Below, piece after piece: positions 1-9,853 of a stretch of 64,000 bases of DNA (its first letter is position 1; each line of letters starts with the position of its first letter). The notes under the pieces were generated by a model. That model saw only the letters and a list, made by a program, of their open reading frames with translations. It had not been told where the DNA came from and did not search any database. The DNA is taken from contig NZ_ANIE01000003.1 of NCBI RefSeq assembly GCF_000708045.1, positions 868,001 to 932,000 on the forward strand, given 5' to 3'. Source of the DNA: Marinobacter nitratireducens. Lineage in GTDB: Bacteria; Pseudomonadota; Gammaproteobacteria; Pseudomonadales; Oleiphilaceae. The translations under genes and the position numbers were made by a program.

Positions 1-1383
1 CTGGATCACATCCGGCGGGACCGGGTGAGCCCGCAAGCCATGGTGATTGTCGAAGGCACAGGCCAGCGCGTTGTACAGGCCTGCCCGGATGCAAGGGATC
101 AGGGCATCCAGTCCGGCATGCGTCTGAAAACAGCCATCAGCCTGGTGCCGGATCTGGCTATCGTCCGGGCAGAAGCCGATCGGGAGGCCCGGATTCTGGA
201 GGATCAGGCTCGCTGGCTGTATCGCTACGTGGCCCACATCGCCCTGGTGCCTCCGAATGGCCTGTTAGCAGAAATCAGTAGTCTGCAAAAACTGTATGGA
301 GGGCTGCCCGCCGTCTGGCAAACCATTGATCAGGCCCTGAACGAACATCAGCTCACAGCCTGGGTTGCCACTGGCCATTCGCCCCTTGCCGCCCGATTGC
401 TGGCTCGTGCCGGTAAAGGAGAATACACGGCAGACAAGGGGCACATCCTCAGAGCCCTGGAACAGCTGCCGCTCACGGACGCTGAGTTTGATGACAAAAC
501 CTGCACTCACCTGCAACGGCTCGGCTTGAATACTCTGGGCGAAGTCGTTGCTCTGCCGGCGCCGGAACTGGCCCGTCGGCTATCACCGGAAACCCTGGCC
601 CACATCCAGAAAATTCAGGGTAGCCGCCCCGACCCACAAACACCTTGGCAGCCTCCCCATTCGTTCCGACAACAGGCAGACTTTATTCAGGAAATTGAAC
701 ACAGCCAGGGTCTGCTGTTCCCGCTTCAAAGAATGCTTTCAGAACTGGAAGAAGACCTGTGTTGGCGCCAGCAGGACACAGACACCCTGTTTCTTGTACT
801 GCAACATCGCCATGAAGAAGACACCCGTTTGCGCCTCCGTACCGCAGGGCCGGAACATCGCTCCGAAGCATTTCTGGAGCTGATTCGCCTGCGCCTGGAG
901 CAACAACCGTTACGGGCTCCGGTGATTTCGCTGGTGCTGTCTGTGCGCCGTTTCCTGTCCAGAGAAGCGCCTGTCGCCCAGGATCTGTTGGGAGAAACGC
1001 AGGATCTCAACGAAGCCTGGCACACGCTGATCAGCCGGCTGCAAGCCAGGCTGGGGGAACAAGCGCTAACCCGCCTGTCCCCCCAGGCGGATCATCGTCC
1101 GGAGAGGGCCTGGTCAGCTGCGGCCGTGCATCAGGGGATGAAGCTCAGCCAGGCTAACCCTGCCCACTTACCCCGGCGCCCGCTCTGGTTGCTCAGGGGG
1201 CCGCAACCGCTCCTGGAGCAACCGGTTGCCTGGTTCTCCGGGCCGGAACGCATCAGTGGCGGCTGGTGGGACGGCCAGCGGGTAATGCGGGACTACTACA
1301 TTGCTCAGCTGGAAAGCGGACAGCTAGCCTGGGTTTACCGGGATGTGCAGGATGGCTGGTTTGTACATGGGTGGTTCGGTTGA
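1..1383 (+). CDS. imuB: ImuB, Y-family polymerase-like mutasome protein (5' end missing)
   Basis: The reading frame is open from base 1, so the true start lies upstream; about 460 residues are visible, ending with TGA at 1381-1383. The N-terminal part (AMVIVEGTGQRVVQACPDA, then GIQSGMRL) matches the fingers/palm entry of ImuB, a relative of UmuC/DinB polymerases that lacks catalytic carboxylates and works as a beta-clamp-binding adaptor for DnaE2. The C-terminus (ERISGGWWDGQRVMRDYY, then WVYRDV) is the usual ImuB ending. It overlaps the next gene by one base (TGATG), indicating translational coupling. In this family imuA-imuB-dnaE2 is LexA-controlled and serves SOS mutagenesis; imuA and the operator would lie upstream, outside the window. 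Confidence 0.9.
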   Translation: MDHIRRDRVSPQAMVIVEGTGQRVVQACPDARDQGIQSGMRLKTAISLVPDLAIVRAEADREARILEDQARWLYRYVAHIALVPPNGLLAEISSLQKLYGGLPAVWQTIDQALNEHQLTAWVATGHSPLAARLLARAGKGEYTADKGHILRALEQLPLTDAEFDDKTCTHLQRLGLNTLGEVVALPAPELARRLSPETLAHIQKIQGSRPDPQTPWQPPHSFRQQADFIQEIEHSQGLLFPLQRMLSELEEDLCWRQQDTDTLFLVLQHRHEEDTRLRLRTAGPEHRSEAFLELIRLRLEQQPLRAPVISLVLSVRRFLSREAPVAQDLLGETQDLNEAWHTLISRLQARLGEQALTRLSPQADHRPERAWSAAAVHQGMKLSQANPAHLPRRPLWLLRGPQPLLEQPVAWFSGPERISGGWWDGQRVMRDYYIAQLESGQLAWVYRDVQDGWFVHGWFG

Positions 1384-4300
1384 TGAGCGTGAACCACTAT
1401 GCCGAACTGTTCTGCTTCAGCAACTTTACCTTTCTGACCGGTGCTTCCCACCCCCATGAACTGGCAGAAAGAGCCGACGAGCTGGGCTACCACGCCCTGG
1501 CCATCACCGATGCCTGCTCCGTAGCCGGAATACCCCGTGCCTGGGCCGCCCTGAAGGAAAGCTCGGTCAAGCTAATCACCGGCAGCTGGTTTGAACTGGA
1601 CGATACACCCAGTAGCGCCGCCCGCCCTCGTTTTATCCTCCTGGCCCGGGGGCGTAAAGGCTATGGGCAGCTCTGCAAGCTGATTACCACCGGCCGACGT
1701 CAAGCCGAGAAGGGGCAGTACCGCCTGTTTATGCAGGATGTCGAAACCCATGAACTGGACGACTGCCTGTGTCTCTGGCTCCCCCCCGCACCCAGCGAAG
1801 CCGATGCCGACCAGGCGCTGGTTTGTGGCACATGGCTGCACAGGCTCTTTGATTACCGATTCTGGATAGGGGCTTCACGTGCCCTGGAGTCTGGAGAGGA
1901 GCAACACCTGGCCCGGGTACGCTGGCTCGCCAGTGAGCTCCAATGCCCGGTCACGGCCATGGGCGAGGTGCACATGCACAGCCGTGATCGGCAACCCTTG
2001 CAGGATGTACTCACTGCCCTGAGGCACCACACCAACCTTGAAAACGCCGGGCATTGCCTGTTCCAGAATGGCGAACGTTATCTGCGTCCGGTGCCGGTTC
2101 TGCAACGCCTGTTCCCGGACGCCTGGATTCAGGAAAGCATCGCTATCGCAGATCAATGCACCTTCACACCAGGCGAACTCCGCTATGAATACCCGGCCGA
2201 TCTCGTGCCCGAAGGAGAGACACCCGCCGGCTATCTGCAACACCTGACCCGCGAGGGCGAAAAGCGCCGCTACCCTGAAGGCACACCGGTTAAAGTTCAG
2301 GCACTGATCCGCAAAGAGCTGGAGCTCATCTCGGTGATGAAGTACGAACATTACTTCCTCACCATCCACGACATCGTTGCCTTCGCCAGACAGCAGGGCA
2401 TTCTCTGCCAGGGCCGTGGTTCGGCTGCCAATTCAGCCGTGTGTTACTGCCTGGGGATTACGGAAGTCAACCCGGCCAACGTGGAGCTTCTGTTCGAGCG
2501 TTTCATCTCAAAAGACCGCGACGAACCACCGGATATCGACGTGGACTTTGAACACGACCGCCGGGAAGAGGTGATCCAGTACATCTACCGCCGTTATACC
2601 CGCGAACGAGCAGCACTGGCAGCCACGGTGATCCGCTATCGTCCCCGCAGCGCCATTCGCGACGTTGGCAAGGCTCTGGGATTCGATCCGACCCTGGTGG
2701 AGCAGTTACTGGAAGGCATCGACTGGCGGGACAAGGACAGCAACTGGCGCCAGCAGATCCTGGACAAGAACCTCACCCGGAACCCGAAGGTGGCAGATCA
2801 ATTCTTCGCCCTGGTGAACACCCTGCTCGGTTTCCCTCGCCACCTGTCCCAACACGTGGGTGGTTTTGTCATCAGCGCCGGGCCACTGTCGGAACTGGTG
2901 CCGGTTGAAAACGCCGCCATGGCAGAGCGCACCGTCATCCAATGGGACAAGGACGACCTGGAAAGCCTGGGGCTGATGAAAGTAGACGTTCTGGCCCTGG
3001 GGATGCTCTCAGCCATCCGCCGTGCTCTGGAGCACATCAGCCAGAAACTGGGCCGCCCCTTTGGCCTGCCAGACATTGAGCGGGAAGACCCCAGGGTGTA
3101 CGACATGCTCTGCAGGGGCGACAGCATTGGCGTCTTCCAGGTGGAATCCCGTGCCCAGATCAACATGCTGCCCCGACTGCGCCCCCGCAAGTACTATGAC
3201 CTGGTCATCGAAGTGGCAATTGTGCGCCCAGGGCCCATCCAGGGTGACATGGTGCACCCTTACCTGAAGCGCCGGGACGGCATCGAGCCGGTCGATTACC
3301 CGAGCGATGACGTCGCCTCCGTGCTTGAACGTACCCTGGGTGTTCCCATCTTCCAGGAACAGGTCATCAAGCTGGCGATGGTGGCCGCCGGCTTCAGCGC
3401 CGGAGAAGCTGATCGCCTGCGCCGTGCCATGGCCGCCTGGAAGTCCCACGGCGATCTGACGCCCTTCCGGGATAAACTCATCCACGGCATGCTCGAACGC
3501 GGCTACAACGAGAACTTTGCAGAGCGGCTTTACCGTCAGATCTGCGGTTTTGGCGGCTACGGTTTTCCGGAATCCCACGCGGCCAGCTTCGCCTTGCTGG
3601 TGTACGTCTCCTCGTGGATCAAGTGCCATCACCCGGAGGCCTTCTACTGCGCCCTGCTCAACAGCCAGCCCATGGGATTCTACTCCCCGTCACAACTCAT
3701 CCAGGATGCAAAACGCCATGGGGTGACGGTCCTCCCCCCGGACGTTAACCTCAGCCAATGGGACCACACCCTGGAAAACTCTGGTGAACAACAGCACCTC
3801 CGCCTGGGCCTGAGAATCATCCAGGGATTCCCACACAAAAGCGCCGAACGCGTCTGCCAGAACCGCCCCGAAACCGGCTACCGTTCCACCTCGGAGCTGC
3901 GAAAGCTGGCTTCACTCAACCAGAGGGACATGGAAACCCTGGCCGGCGCCAACGCCATGCCTGGCTTCACCTCCAACCGCCATCAGGCATACTGGCAGTT
4001 ACTTGATCACGAACAACCTACTGAGCTGTTCGCCAATGAAGCCCTCGCCAGCTACCAGATCGAGCACTGCGCCCAGCTCCCCGAGCCAAGCGAAGGCCAG
4101 AACATCATGGCCGATTACAACAGCCAGGGCCTCACCCTCCAGCGCCACCCCCTGGCCCTGCTGCGGCAACAGGGCCACCTGCAACACTGCCTCAACGCGG
4201 AACAACTCAAAACCACCAAAGCCGGCATCCCTGTTCAGGTTGCCGGACTCGTCACCGGCCGCCAACGCCCCGGCTCCGCCGCCGGTGTCACCTTCGTCAC

Positions 4301-4508
4301 CCTTGAAGACGAAACCGGCAACGTCAACGTCGTCGTCTGGCTCGAAACCGCCCGCCGGCAACGAAAGCCATTGCTGACGGCCCGGTTGTTACACGTAAAA
4401 GGCGTATTGGAACGAGAGGGAGAAATTGTGCATGTGATGGCGGGGAAGCTGTCAGATCTGAGCCACTTGATTAACGCATTACCGGTGACATCCAGAGATT
4501 TCCATTAA
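1383..4508 (+). CDS. dnaE2: DnaE2, error-prone DNA polymerase III alpha homologue
   Basis: A 1041-residue C-family polymerase. The start at 1383 overlaps the imuB stop (ATGA); the frame stays open further upstream to 1266, but MSVNHYAELFCFSNFTFL is the usual DnaE2 N-terminus. A PHP-like domain comes first (HYAELFCFSNFTFLTGAS, AITDACSVAG). The polymerase core holds the catalytic-aspartate motif PDIDVDFE near residues 383-390, and a C-terminal OB fold is present (VTFVTLEDETGNVNVVVW). The family does SOS-induced lesion bypass together with ImuA and ImuB, as the alternative to UmuDC in many proteobacteria. Length and motifs are complete, with no frameshift seen. Confidence 0.96.
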   Translation: MSVNHYAELFCFSNFTFLTGASHPHELAERADELGYHALAITDACSVAGIPRAWAALKESSVKLITGSWFELDDTPSSAARPRFILLARGRKGYGQLCKLITTGRRQAEKGQYRLFMQDVETHELDDCLCLWLPPAPSEADADQALVCGTWLHRLFDYRFWIGASRALESGEEQHLARVRWLASELQCPVTAMGEVHMHSRDRQPLQDVLTALRHHTNLENAGHCLFQNGERYLRPVPVLQRLFPDAWIQESIAIADQCTFTPGELRYEYPADLVPEGETPAGYLQHLTREGEKRRYPEGTPVKVQALIRKELELISVMKYEHYFLTIHDIVAFARQQGILCQGRGSAANSAVCYCLGITEVNPANVELLFERFISKDRDEPPDIDVDFEHDRREEVIQYIYRRYTRERAALAATVIRYRPRSAIRDVGKALGFDPTLVEQLLEGIDWRDKDSNWRQQILDKNLTRNPKVADQFFALVNTLLGFPRHLSQHVGGFVISAGPLSELVPVENAAMAERTVIQWDKDDLESLGLMKVDVLALGMLSAIRRALEHISQKLGRPFGLPDIEREDPRVYDMLCRGDSIGVFQVESRAQINMLPRLRPRKYYDLVIEVAIVRPGPIQGDMVHPYLKRRDGIEPVDYPSDDVASVLERTLGVPIFQEQVIKLAMVAAGFSAGEADRLRRAMAAWKSHGDLTPFRDKLIHGMLERGYNENFAERLYRQICGFGGYGFPESHAASFALLVYVSSWIKCHHPEAFYCALLNSQPMGFYSPSQLIQDAKRHGVTVLPPDVNLSQWDHTLENSGEQQHLRLGLRIIQGFPHKSAERVCQNRPETGYRSTSELRKLASLNQRDMETLAGANAMPGFTSNRHQAYWQLLDHEQPTELFANEALASYQIEHCAQLPEPSEGQNIMADYNSQGLTLQRHPLALLRQQGHLQHCLNAEQLKTTKAGIPVQVAGLVTGRQRPGSAAGVTFVTLEDETGNVNVVVWLETARRQRKPLLTARLLHVKGVLEREGEIVHVMAGKLSDLSHLINALPVTSRDFH

Positions 4509-4538
4509 CGTTGAAAAGGCAAACTCCCAACGTTAGAA

Positions 4539-4648
4539 GCACTGGTGTGGCTGGCCTTTTCAGGAATGTTGAAGGCCAAGGATGGCCGTAAACAAGCGCA
4601 CATGGATGTGCTCGTAGCGGTTCCTGAAAAGGCCAGCCACATCAGTGC
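4539..4648 (+). repeat. Compound palindromic element, copy A
   Basis: Arms 4539-4566 and 4621-4648 are complementary over 28 bp with a single G-T pair. They enclose a 54-base core (4567-4620) with two small hairpins: GGCC-aaggat-GGCC at 4574-4587 and GCACA-tgga-TGTGC at 4598-4611, then the tail CTCGTAGCGG. The core is 47/54 identical and of equal length to that of copy B (49261-49368, minus strand), while the arms share no useful similarity. The element starts 30 bases after the dnaE2 stop and is oriented with dnaE2. Possible roles are 3' end structure, terminator or ncRNA; none is proven. Confidence 0.85.
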
Positions 4649-4676
4649 CGGCACCAAAGTTATAGGCCAGAAACAA

Positions 4677-4704
4677 GAAAGCCCCGCACAAAGGCGGGGC
4701 TTTC
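4677..4704. terminator. Bidirectional intrinsic terminator between dnaE2 and oadB
   Basis: The stem GAAAGCCCCGC (4677-4687) pairs perfectly with GCGGGGCTTTC (4694-4704) around a 6-base loop. Read on the minus strand it is followed by a T-rich run and sits just past the oadB stop. On the plus strand it could also stop dnaE2 transcripts. Confidence 0.85.
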
Positions 4705-4723
4705 TCAGTACAGCGGAGCGAGA

Positions 4724-6058
4724 TCAGCTAAGCAGCTTGATCATCACACCAGCCGCAACCGCAGAGCCGATAACACCAGCCACGTTTGGACCCATGGCGT
4801 GCATCAGCAGGAAGTTCTGCGGGTTAGCCTCGAGACCAACCTTGTTGGATACCCGCGCCGCCATCGGCACCGCAGATACACCGGCAGAACCAATCAGCGG
4901 GTTGATCTGCTCCTTGCTGAACTTGTTCATCAGCTTGGCCATCAGAACACCACACGCAGTACCAACACCAAATGCGCAGATACCCAGGGCCAGAATGCCC
5001 AGAGTCTGAGTATCCAGGAACTTGTCAGCCATCAGCTTGGAACCGACAGACAGCCCCAGGAAAATGGTCATGATGTTGATCAGAGCGTTTTGGGCGGTAT
5101 CACTCAGACGCTCAACCACGCCACACTCGCGCATCAGGTTACCGAAGCAGAACATACCGAGCAGCGGAGCCGCATCCGGCAGGAACAGAACCACCGCAAT
5201 CAGAACCACCAGCGGGAAGATAATCTTCTCTTTCTTGCTGACAGGGCGCAGCTGAGACATCTTGATCTTGCGCTCTTCAGAAGACGTCAGCGCCTTCATG
5301 ATGGGCGGCTGGATCATCGGAACCATCGCCATGTAAGCATAGGCAGAGACTGCGATAGCACCCAGAAGATGGGGAGCCAGAACGCTCGATACGTAGATCG
5401 AAGTCGGACCGTCCGCGCCACCGATGATACCAACAGCTGCAGCTTCCAGAATGGTGAAGTCAAGAACTCCAGCCCAATCCAGCAACGCCGCACCCAGTAC
5501 CGTGCCAAAAATACCAAACTGCGCAGCAGCGCCTAGCAGCATGGTCTTCGGGTTTGCCAGCAGAGGACCGAAATCGGTCATCGCACCAACACCCATGAAG
5601 ATAATCAGCGGGCCAACAGTACTGCCGATGACAACCAGATAGAAGTTGTACAGCATGCCATTGCCATAACCGAAGTCTTGGGCAATAGAGTTCGCCATCG
5701 CCATTTCGGAATGGCTGGCCTCTTTAACCGCAATCTTAAATGCTTCCTTCAGCTCGGGCGTTATAGCCTGTCCTGCCTGATAAGCAACATCCAACGGTGC
5801 TGCAAGCGCTACCAGAATGTCCGAGAGGCCATCCTTCAGTGCGAAGTGGATCGCGTTTTCTGCCGCAGTCAGGGCCAGCCCCGCCTCCGGAATATTCGCC
5901 AGAATACCGCCGAACCCGATGGGAACCAGCAGCAATGGCTCAAAACCCTTACGAATCGCAAGGTAGAGAAGAAGCAGGCCAACGGCGATCATGATCCCCT
6001 GACCCGGTTCCATATTGAACAGGCCACTACCTGTCCACAGCGTAATCAACTTTTCCAT
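4724..6058 (-). CDS. oadB: Oxaloacetate decarboxylase beta subunit, Na+ pump membrane component
   Basis: A 444-residue polytopic membrane protein of the OadB/MmdB/GcdB family. It decarboxylates carboxybiotin and couples this to Na+ export. The family's key aspartate motif is present ([13 protein letters not shown]), as is the later conserved segment [14 protein letters not shown]. It is the last gene of oadGAB, 13 bases after oadA, and ends just before the bidirectional terminator at 4677-4704. The family standard length is about 430-440 residues, so it is complete. Confidence 0.96.
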   Translation of the reverse strand: MEKLITLWTGSGLFNMEPGQGIMIAVGLLLLYLAIRKGFEPLLLVPIGFGGILANIPEAGLALTAAENAIHFALKDGLSDILVALAAPLDVAYQAGQAITPELKEAFKIAVKEASHSEMAMANSIAQDFGYGNGMLYNFYLVVIGSTVGPLIIFMGVGAMTDFGPLLANPKTMLLGAAAQFGIFGTVLGAALLDWAGVLDFTILEAAAVGIIGGADGPTSIYVSSVLAPHLLGAIAVSAYAYMAMVPMIQPPIMKALTSSEERKIKMSQLRPVSKKEKIIFPLVVLIAVVLFLPDAAPLLGMFCFGNLMRECGVVERLSDTAQNALINIMTIFLGLSVGSKLMADKFLDTQTLGILALGICAFGVGTACGVLMAKLMNKFSKEQINPLIGSAGVSAVPMAARVSNKVGLEANPQNFLLMHAMGPNVAGVIGSAVAAGVMIKLLS

Positions 6059-6071
6059 GGAATGCTGGCCC

Positions 6072-7856
6072 TTATGCGATTGTCAGCATTTCATCATCAA
6101 CAGCGACGGCGTCACCGACCTTGATGAAGACTTCGCCGATGGTTCCGGCCTTGGATGCACGAACCTCGGTTTCCATCTTCATGGCTTCGAGGATAATCAG
6201 CACATCACCTTCTTCCACAGTGTCACCCGGGGAAACCAGAACCTTGAAGATGTTACCACCCAGAGGAGCTACAACCGGCTCACCTTCACCAGCGGCGGGC
6301 ACTGGGGCAGAAGCCGCAGGTGCGGAGGCAGCGCCACCTTCACCCTGGATCTGGGAAATCTCACCACCTTCGGAAACCGCAACCACGTACTTCTGGCCGT
6401 TAACCTCAACGGTGTAAGTCTCGGGGCCGCCAGCTTTCTTGGCAGGAGCCGCGTCTTCAGCGGTAGGAACAGGCTCAAACGCATCAGCGTTGCCACGGTT
6501 CTCAAGGAACTTCAGGCCGATTTGCGGGAACAACGCGTAAGTCAGAACATCATCAACGGTGTTCTCGGCCAGCTTGATGCCCTTCTCGTCCGCCAGCTTC
6601 TTGAGCTCGTCAGACAACTTGTCCATTTCCGGCTCGATCAGATCCGCCGGACGGCAAGTGATGGCTTCAGCGCCATCCAGAACGCGCTCTTGCAGCTCCT
6701 TGTTGAAAGCGGCCGGCGCGGAACCGTACTCGCCTTTCAGGATCGCAGAAGTTTCTTTGGAGATGGACTTGTAGCGCTCACCAGTCAGTACGTTCAGTAC
6801 CGCCTGGGTACCAACGATCTGAGAGGTCGGAGTCACTAGCGGGATGTAGCCCAGATCTTCACGAACCTTCGGAATCTCAGCCAGAACCTGGTCGAACTTG
6901 TCGGCCGCATTCTGTTCTTTCAGCTGGCTTTCCATGTTGGTCAGCATGCCGCCAGGAACCTGTGCAGTCAGGATGCGAGAATCAACACCCTTCAGGCTGC
7001 CTTCAAACTTGGCGTACTTCTTACGCACTTCGCGGAAGTAGCCGGCGATTTCTTCCAGCAGGTTCAGGTCCAGACCGGTATCACGGTCGGTACCTTCCAG
7101 AATCGCAACAACTGCCTCGGTGGGAGAATGACCGTAGGTCATGCTCATTGAGGAGATGGCGGTATCCACGTTATCAATGCCCGCCTCAGCGGCCTTGATC
7201 GCAGTGGCCGTAGACATGCCAGTCGTGGCGTGGCACTGCATGTGGATGGGGATGTCCAGCTCTTTCTTCAGTCGGCTGACCAGGTCGTAAGCCACGTAAG
7301 GCTTCAGCAGACCGGCCATGTCCTTGATGGCGATGGAGTCGGCGCCCATGGAAGCCACTTCCTTGGCCAGCTCAACCCACATATCAACGGTATGAACCGG
7401 GCTGGTGGTGTAGGAAATGGTACCCTGTGCGTGTTTGCCAGTCTTGCGAACGGCTTTGATGGCGGTATCCAGGTTGCGCGGATCGTTCATCGCGTCGAAA
7501 ATCCGGAATACGTCAACGCCGTTTTCAGCGGCACGGTCAACAAACCGCTCTACCACATCGTCCGCATAGTGACGGTAGCCCAGGAGGTTCTGGCCGCGCA
7601 GAAGCATTTGCTGCGGCGTGTTGGGCATAGCTTTTTTCAGCTCACGGATACGATCCCAGGGATCTTCGCCCAGGTAGCGAATGCAGGAGTCAAAGGTAGC
7701 GCCACCCCAGGATTCCAGCGACCAGAAACCGACTTTGTCGAGTTTCTCGGCAATGGGCAGCATGTCATCAAGCCGCATGCGGGTGGCAAGCAGGGACTGG
7801 TGGGCGTCACGCAGGATAACGTCCGTAATCCCCAGCGGTTTTTTGGTGTCAGTCAT
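6072..7856 (-). CDS. oadA: Oxaloacetate decarboxylase alpha subunit, biotin protein
   Basis: A 594-residue protein with an N-terminal carboxyltransferase TIM barrel ([18 protein letters not shown], metal histidines in [11 protein letters not shown]), a conserved central domain, an Ala/Pro-rich linker near residue 510, and a C-terminal biotinyl domain. The biotin lysine is K560 in EAMKMETEV. It transfers CO2 from oxaloacetate to biotin, which is then decarboxylated by OadB with Na+ extrusion. Family members also include methylmalonyl-CoA and pyruvate carboxylase 5S-type subunits, but the oadG-oadA-oadB order fits oxaloacetate decarboxylase. Confidence 0.95.
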   Translation of the reverse strand: MTDTKKPLGITDVILRDAHQSLLATRMRLDDMLPIAEKLDKVGFWSLESWGGATFDSCIRYLGEDPWDRIRELKKAMPNTPQQMLLRGQNLLGYRHYADDVVERFVDRAAENGVDVFRIFDAMNDPRNLDTAIKAVRKTGKHAQGTISYTTSPVHTVDMWVELAKEVASMGADSIAIKDMAGLLKPYVAYDLVSRLKKELDIPIHMQCHATTGMSTATAIKAAEAGIDNVDTAISSMSMTYGHSPTEAVVAILEGTDRDTGLDLNLLEEIAGYFREVRKKYAKFEGSLKGVDSRILTAQVPGGMLTNMESQLKEQNAADKFDQVLAEIPKVREDLGYIPLVTPTSQIVGTQAVLNVLTGERYKSISKETSAILKGEYGSAPAAFNKELQERVLDGAEAITCRPADLIEPEMDKLSDELKKLADEKGIKLAENTVDDVLTYALFPQIGLKFLENRGNADAFEPVPTAEDAAPAKKAGGPETYTVEVNGQKYVVAVSEGGEISQIQGEGGAASAPAASAPVPAAGEGEPVVAPLGGNIFKVLVSPGDTVEEGDVLIILEAMKMETEVRASKAGTIGEVFIKVGDAVAVDDEMLTIA

Positions 7857-7897
7857 CGTGTCAGCCTTCTGTTTAAAGGTTCTAGTCGTTTACCGGA

Positions 7898-8149
7898 TCA
7901 CTTCTTGTGGCGTGCCCGGAATTGTGCGATCGCCTTCTTGATGGCCTCGGCGGTGTCAGGGTCAACCGACGTTGGCGCCTTCGGCTTGGCACGTGGCGTT
8001 TTCGCCGGGGTTGCCGGCTCTGGCGGCGCAAACCGTCCGATGAGCTTGGACATAAGCAGTGTTGCGAACACCAGGATTACCAGGAATACGAACACGAAAC
8101 CCATGCCTGCAATCATCAGGTCTACGGCTTGTGACATCAGGTCATTCAT
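7898..8149 (-). CDS. oadG: Oxaloacetate decarboxylase gamma subunit
   Basis: An 83-residue protein with one N-terminal membrane helix (MIAGMGFVFVFLVILVFATL) followed by a Pro/Ala/Lys-rich cytoplasmic tail ending in RARHKK. This matches the small OadG subunit, which anchors OadA to OadB and aids complex assembly. It is the first gene of the oad operon, 41 bases before oadA. The family is short and poorly conserved, so the call rests on topology plus context. Confidence 0.9.
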   Translation of the reverse strand: MNDLMSQAVDLMIAGMGFVFVFLVILVFATLLMSKLIGRFAPPEPATPAKTPRAKPKAPTSVDPDTAEAIKKAIAQFRARHKK

Positions 8150-8375
8150 ATCGAATAGCTACCTGTTATTGGCTTAAATGATTTTTCCGATCTTGCCCGG
8201 TATGACCACTTAGACTAAGGTCTAGGGCCACCCTGTAACAATTCGGGCGGCAAAATCCTGCGTAATTTACCGGTTTAGCCTCCCATGAGCAACCTATATA
8301 CGAATTACTATACGGGGTTTCCGAGGCCAAACACATCTCCCTGCAGCCCGCGTGATTACTCATCACCTTGTCGAT
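8150..8375 (-). promoter_or_regulatory. oad operon upstream region with nested palindromes
   Basis: This 226-base gap lies between the dbpA stop and oadG. It contains the perfect 11-bp palindrome CTTAGACTAAG (8209-8219), overlapped by TAGAC-taag-GTCTA (8211-8224), about 60-70 bases before oadG. An AT-rich stretch with TATAG/CTATA segments lies near 8293-8313. These are plausible operator and promoter elements for oadGAB. The open frame at 8166-8366 has no coding character. Confidence 0.4.
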
Positions 8376-9749
8376 TCAGGCAAACCTGACGCGAACTTTC
8401 CGCCCCTTGATTCGCCCATTTTCCAGCCGCTTCAACGCCTTTCGGGCCAGGTTTCGCTCAATTGCAACAAAACACTGGTAATCGAACAGGTCGATCTTCC
8501 CGACCGCCGAACCAGGCACACCCGCTTCTCCCGTCAAAGCTCCCAGAACATCACCAGGGCGGATCTTATCCTTGCGCCCGCCAGCGATACACAATGTCTT
8601 CATCGGCGGCGCGCTTGGCGAGAGTTCAACTGTCATCAGGACACGGGCATCACCCCACTCTACGGACGCTCCCCGCTCAGATTCCAACCGGTTAACCTTG
8701 TGGCCTTGAGAAGGCGTGCAGAACGTCACCGCCAGACCCTGCTCGCCAGCACGCCCTGTTCGCCCGACTCGGTGAGTGTGAACTTCCGGGTCTCTTGCCG
8801 GCTCGGCATTGATCACCAGAGGCAGGGATTTGATGTCCAACCCCCTCGCAGCCACATCGGTTGCCACCAGCACAGAACAGCTCTGGTTACCGAACCGCAC
8901 CAAAACACTGTCCCGGTCTCGCTGATCGAGGTCACCATGCAGGGCAAGCGCAGAGAACCCCTCTTCATTCAGTGTGTAAGCCAACTCATCACACTGCTGC
9001 TTGGTCGTGCAGAACACAATGCAGGACGACGGTTGCTGCTCTGAAAGCAATGCCATGATGGCCGCATCAGTCTGACCTCGCTCCACCTCGTAAAACAGCT
9101 CTCGGATGTCTGGATTGCCCTGCCCGCTTTCCACGCGAACATCAACCGGGTCAGACTGGTAACGGCCGCTCAGGCGACGAATGTCGGTAGGCCAGGTCGC
9201 TGAGAACAACAGGGTCTGGCGCTTGCTCGGACAATGAGAAAGAATGTCTTCAACGGCTTCCTGGAAGCCCATATCCAGCATCCGGTCGGCCTCATCAAGC
9301 ACCACGGTACCCACACGATCCAGCGAAAGCGTCTGCTTGCGAAGATGGTCCTGAATCCGCCCTGGCGTCCCCACCACAATATGAGCGCCATGGCTAAGGG
9401 ATCCGATCTGGGGGCCGATGGGCACACCGCCGCAAAGCGTCAGCACCTTGATGTTGTGCTGAGCACGGGCAAGCTCTCGAATGGCTTTGGCCACCTGATC
9501 CGCCAGTTCGCGGGTTGGGCATAACACAAGGCCCTGGACGGCAAACAATCGGGGGTTTAGGTGCTCAATTAGCCCTATACCGAACGCAGCCGTTTTGCCA
9601 CTCCCGGTCTGGGCCATGGCAATCACGTCCTTCCCTGCCAGACAAACCGGTAAAGCCTTTGCCTGGATGTCTGTGGGTTGCTCAAAACCGAGTTGTTCAA
9701 GGTTCGAGACCATGGCTTTGGACAGGCCAAAGGAGTTAAAGGAAGACAT
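8376..9749 (-). CDS. dbpA: DbpA, DEAD-box ATP-dependent RNA helicase
   Basis: A 457-residue DEAD-box helicase. Motifs run in order: Q motif (FEQPTDIQAKALP), motif I AQTGSGKT, DEAD box (VLDEADRMLDMGF), SAT, and motif VI HRVGRTGRAG. A C-terminal DbpA RNA-binding domain (FDYQCFVAIERNLARKALK) separates it from RhlE, RhlB or SrmB. DbpA binds hairpin 92 of 23S rRNA and acts in 50S subunit assembly. It is divergent from the DUF2058 gene and is probably monocistronic. Confidence 0.94.
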   Translation of the reverse strand: MSSFNSFGLSKAMVSNLEQLGFEQPTDIQAKALPVCLAGKDVIAMAQTGSGKTAAFGIGLIEHLNPRLFAVQGLVLCPTRELADQVAKAIRELARAQHNIKVLTLCGGVPIGPQIGSLSHGAHIVVGTPGRIQDHLRKQTLSLDRVGTVVLDEADRMLDMGFQEAVEDILSHCPSKRQTLLFSATWPTDIRRLSGRYQSDPVDVRVESGQGNPDIRELFYEVERGQTDAAIMALLSEQQPSSCIVFCTTKQQCDELAYTLNEEGFSALALHGDLDQRDRDSVLVRFGNQSCSVLVATDVAARGLDIKSLPLVINAEPARDPEVHTHRVGRTGRAGEQGLAVTFCTPSQGHKVNRLESERGASVEWGDARVLMTVELSPSAPPMKTLCIAGGRKDKIRPGDVLGALTGEAGVPGSAVGKIDLFDYQCFVAIERNLARKALKRLENGRIKGRKVRVRFA

Positions 9750-9853
9750 AAAAAGGAGTCCCGGATTGTCGACTGCTGGTTATAGAGGTGCAAACGAGGG
9801 CGTATAATGCGCCAGAGGATACCAGAATTTGCCAATCATTTACGGAGTAACCA

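Noticed and set aside
4545..5009. Plus-strand open frame of 154 codons across the palindromic element and into oadB antisense
   Set aside because: It has no family resemblance, is antisense to oadB for most of its length, and its first part is the repeat itself.
5314..5517. Frames antisense to oadB, oadA, valS, dnaE2, alaS and other genes
   Set aside because: They are shadows of GC-rich coding sequence in other frames, with no family matches.
8166..8366. Small minus-strand frame of 66 codons before oadG
   Set aside because: No recognisable protein, no ribosome site, composition unlike neighbours, and it covers the promoter palindromes.
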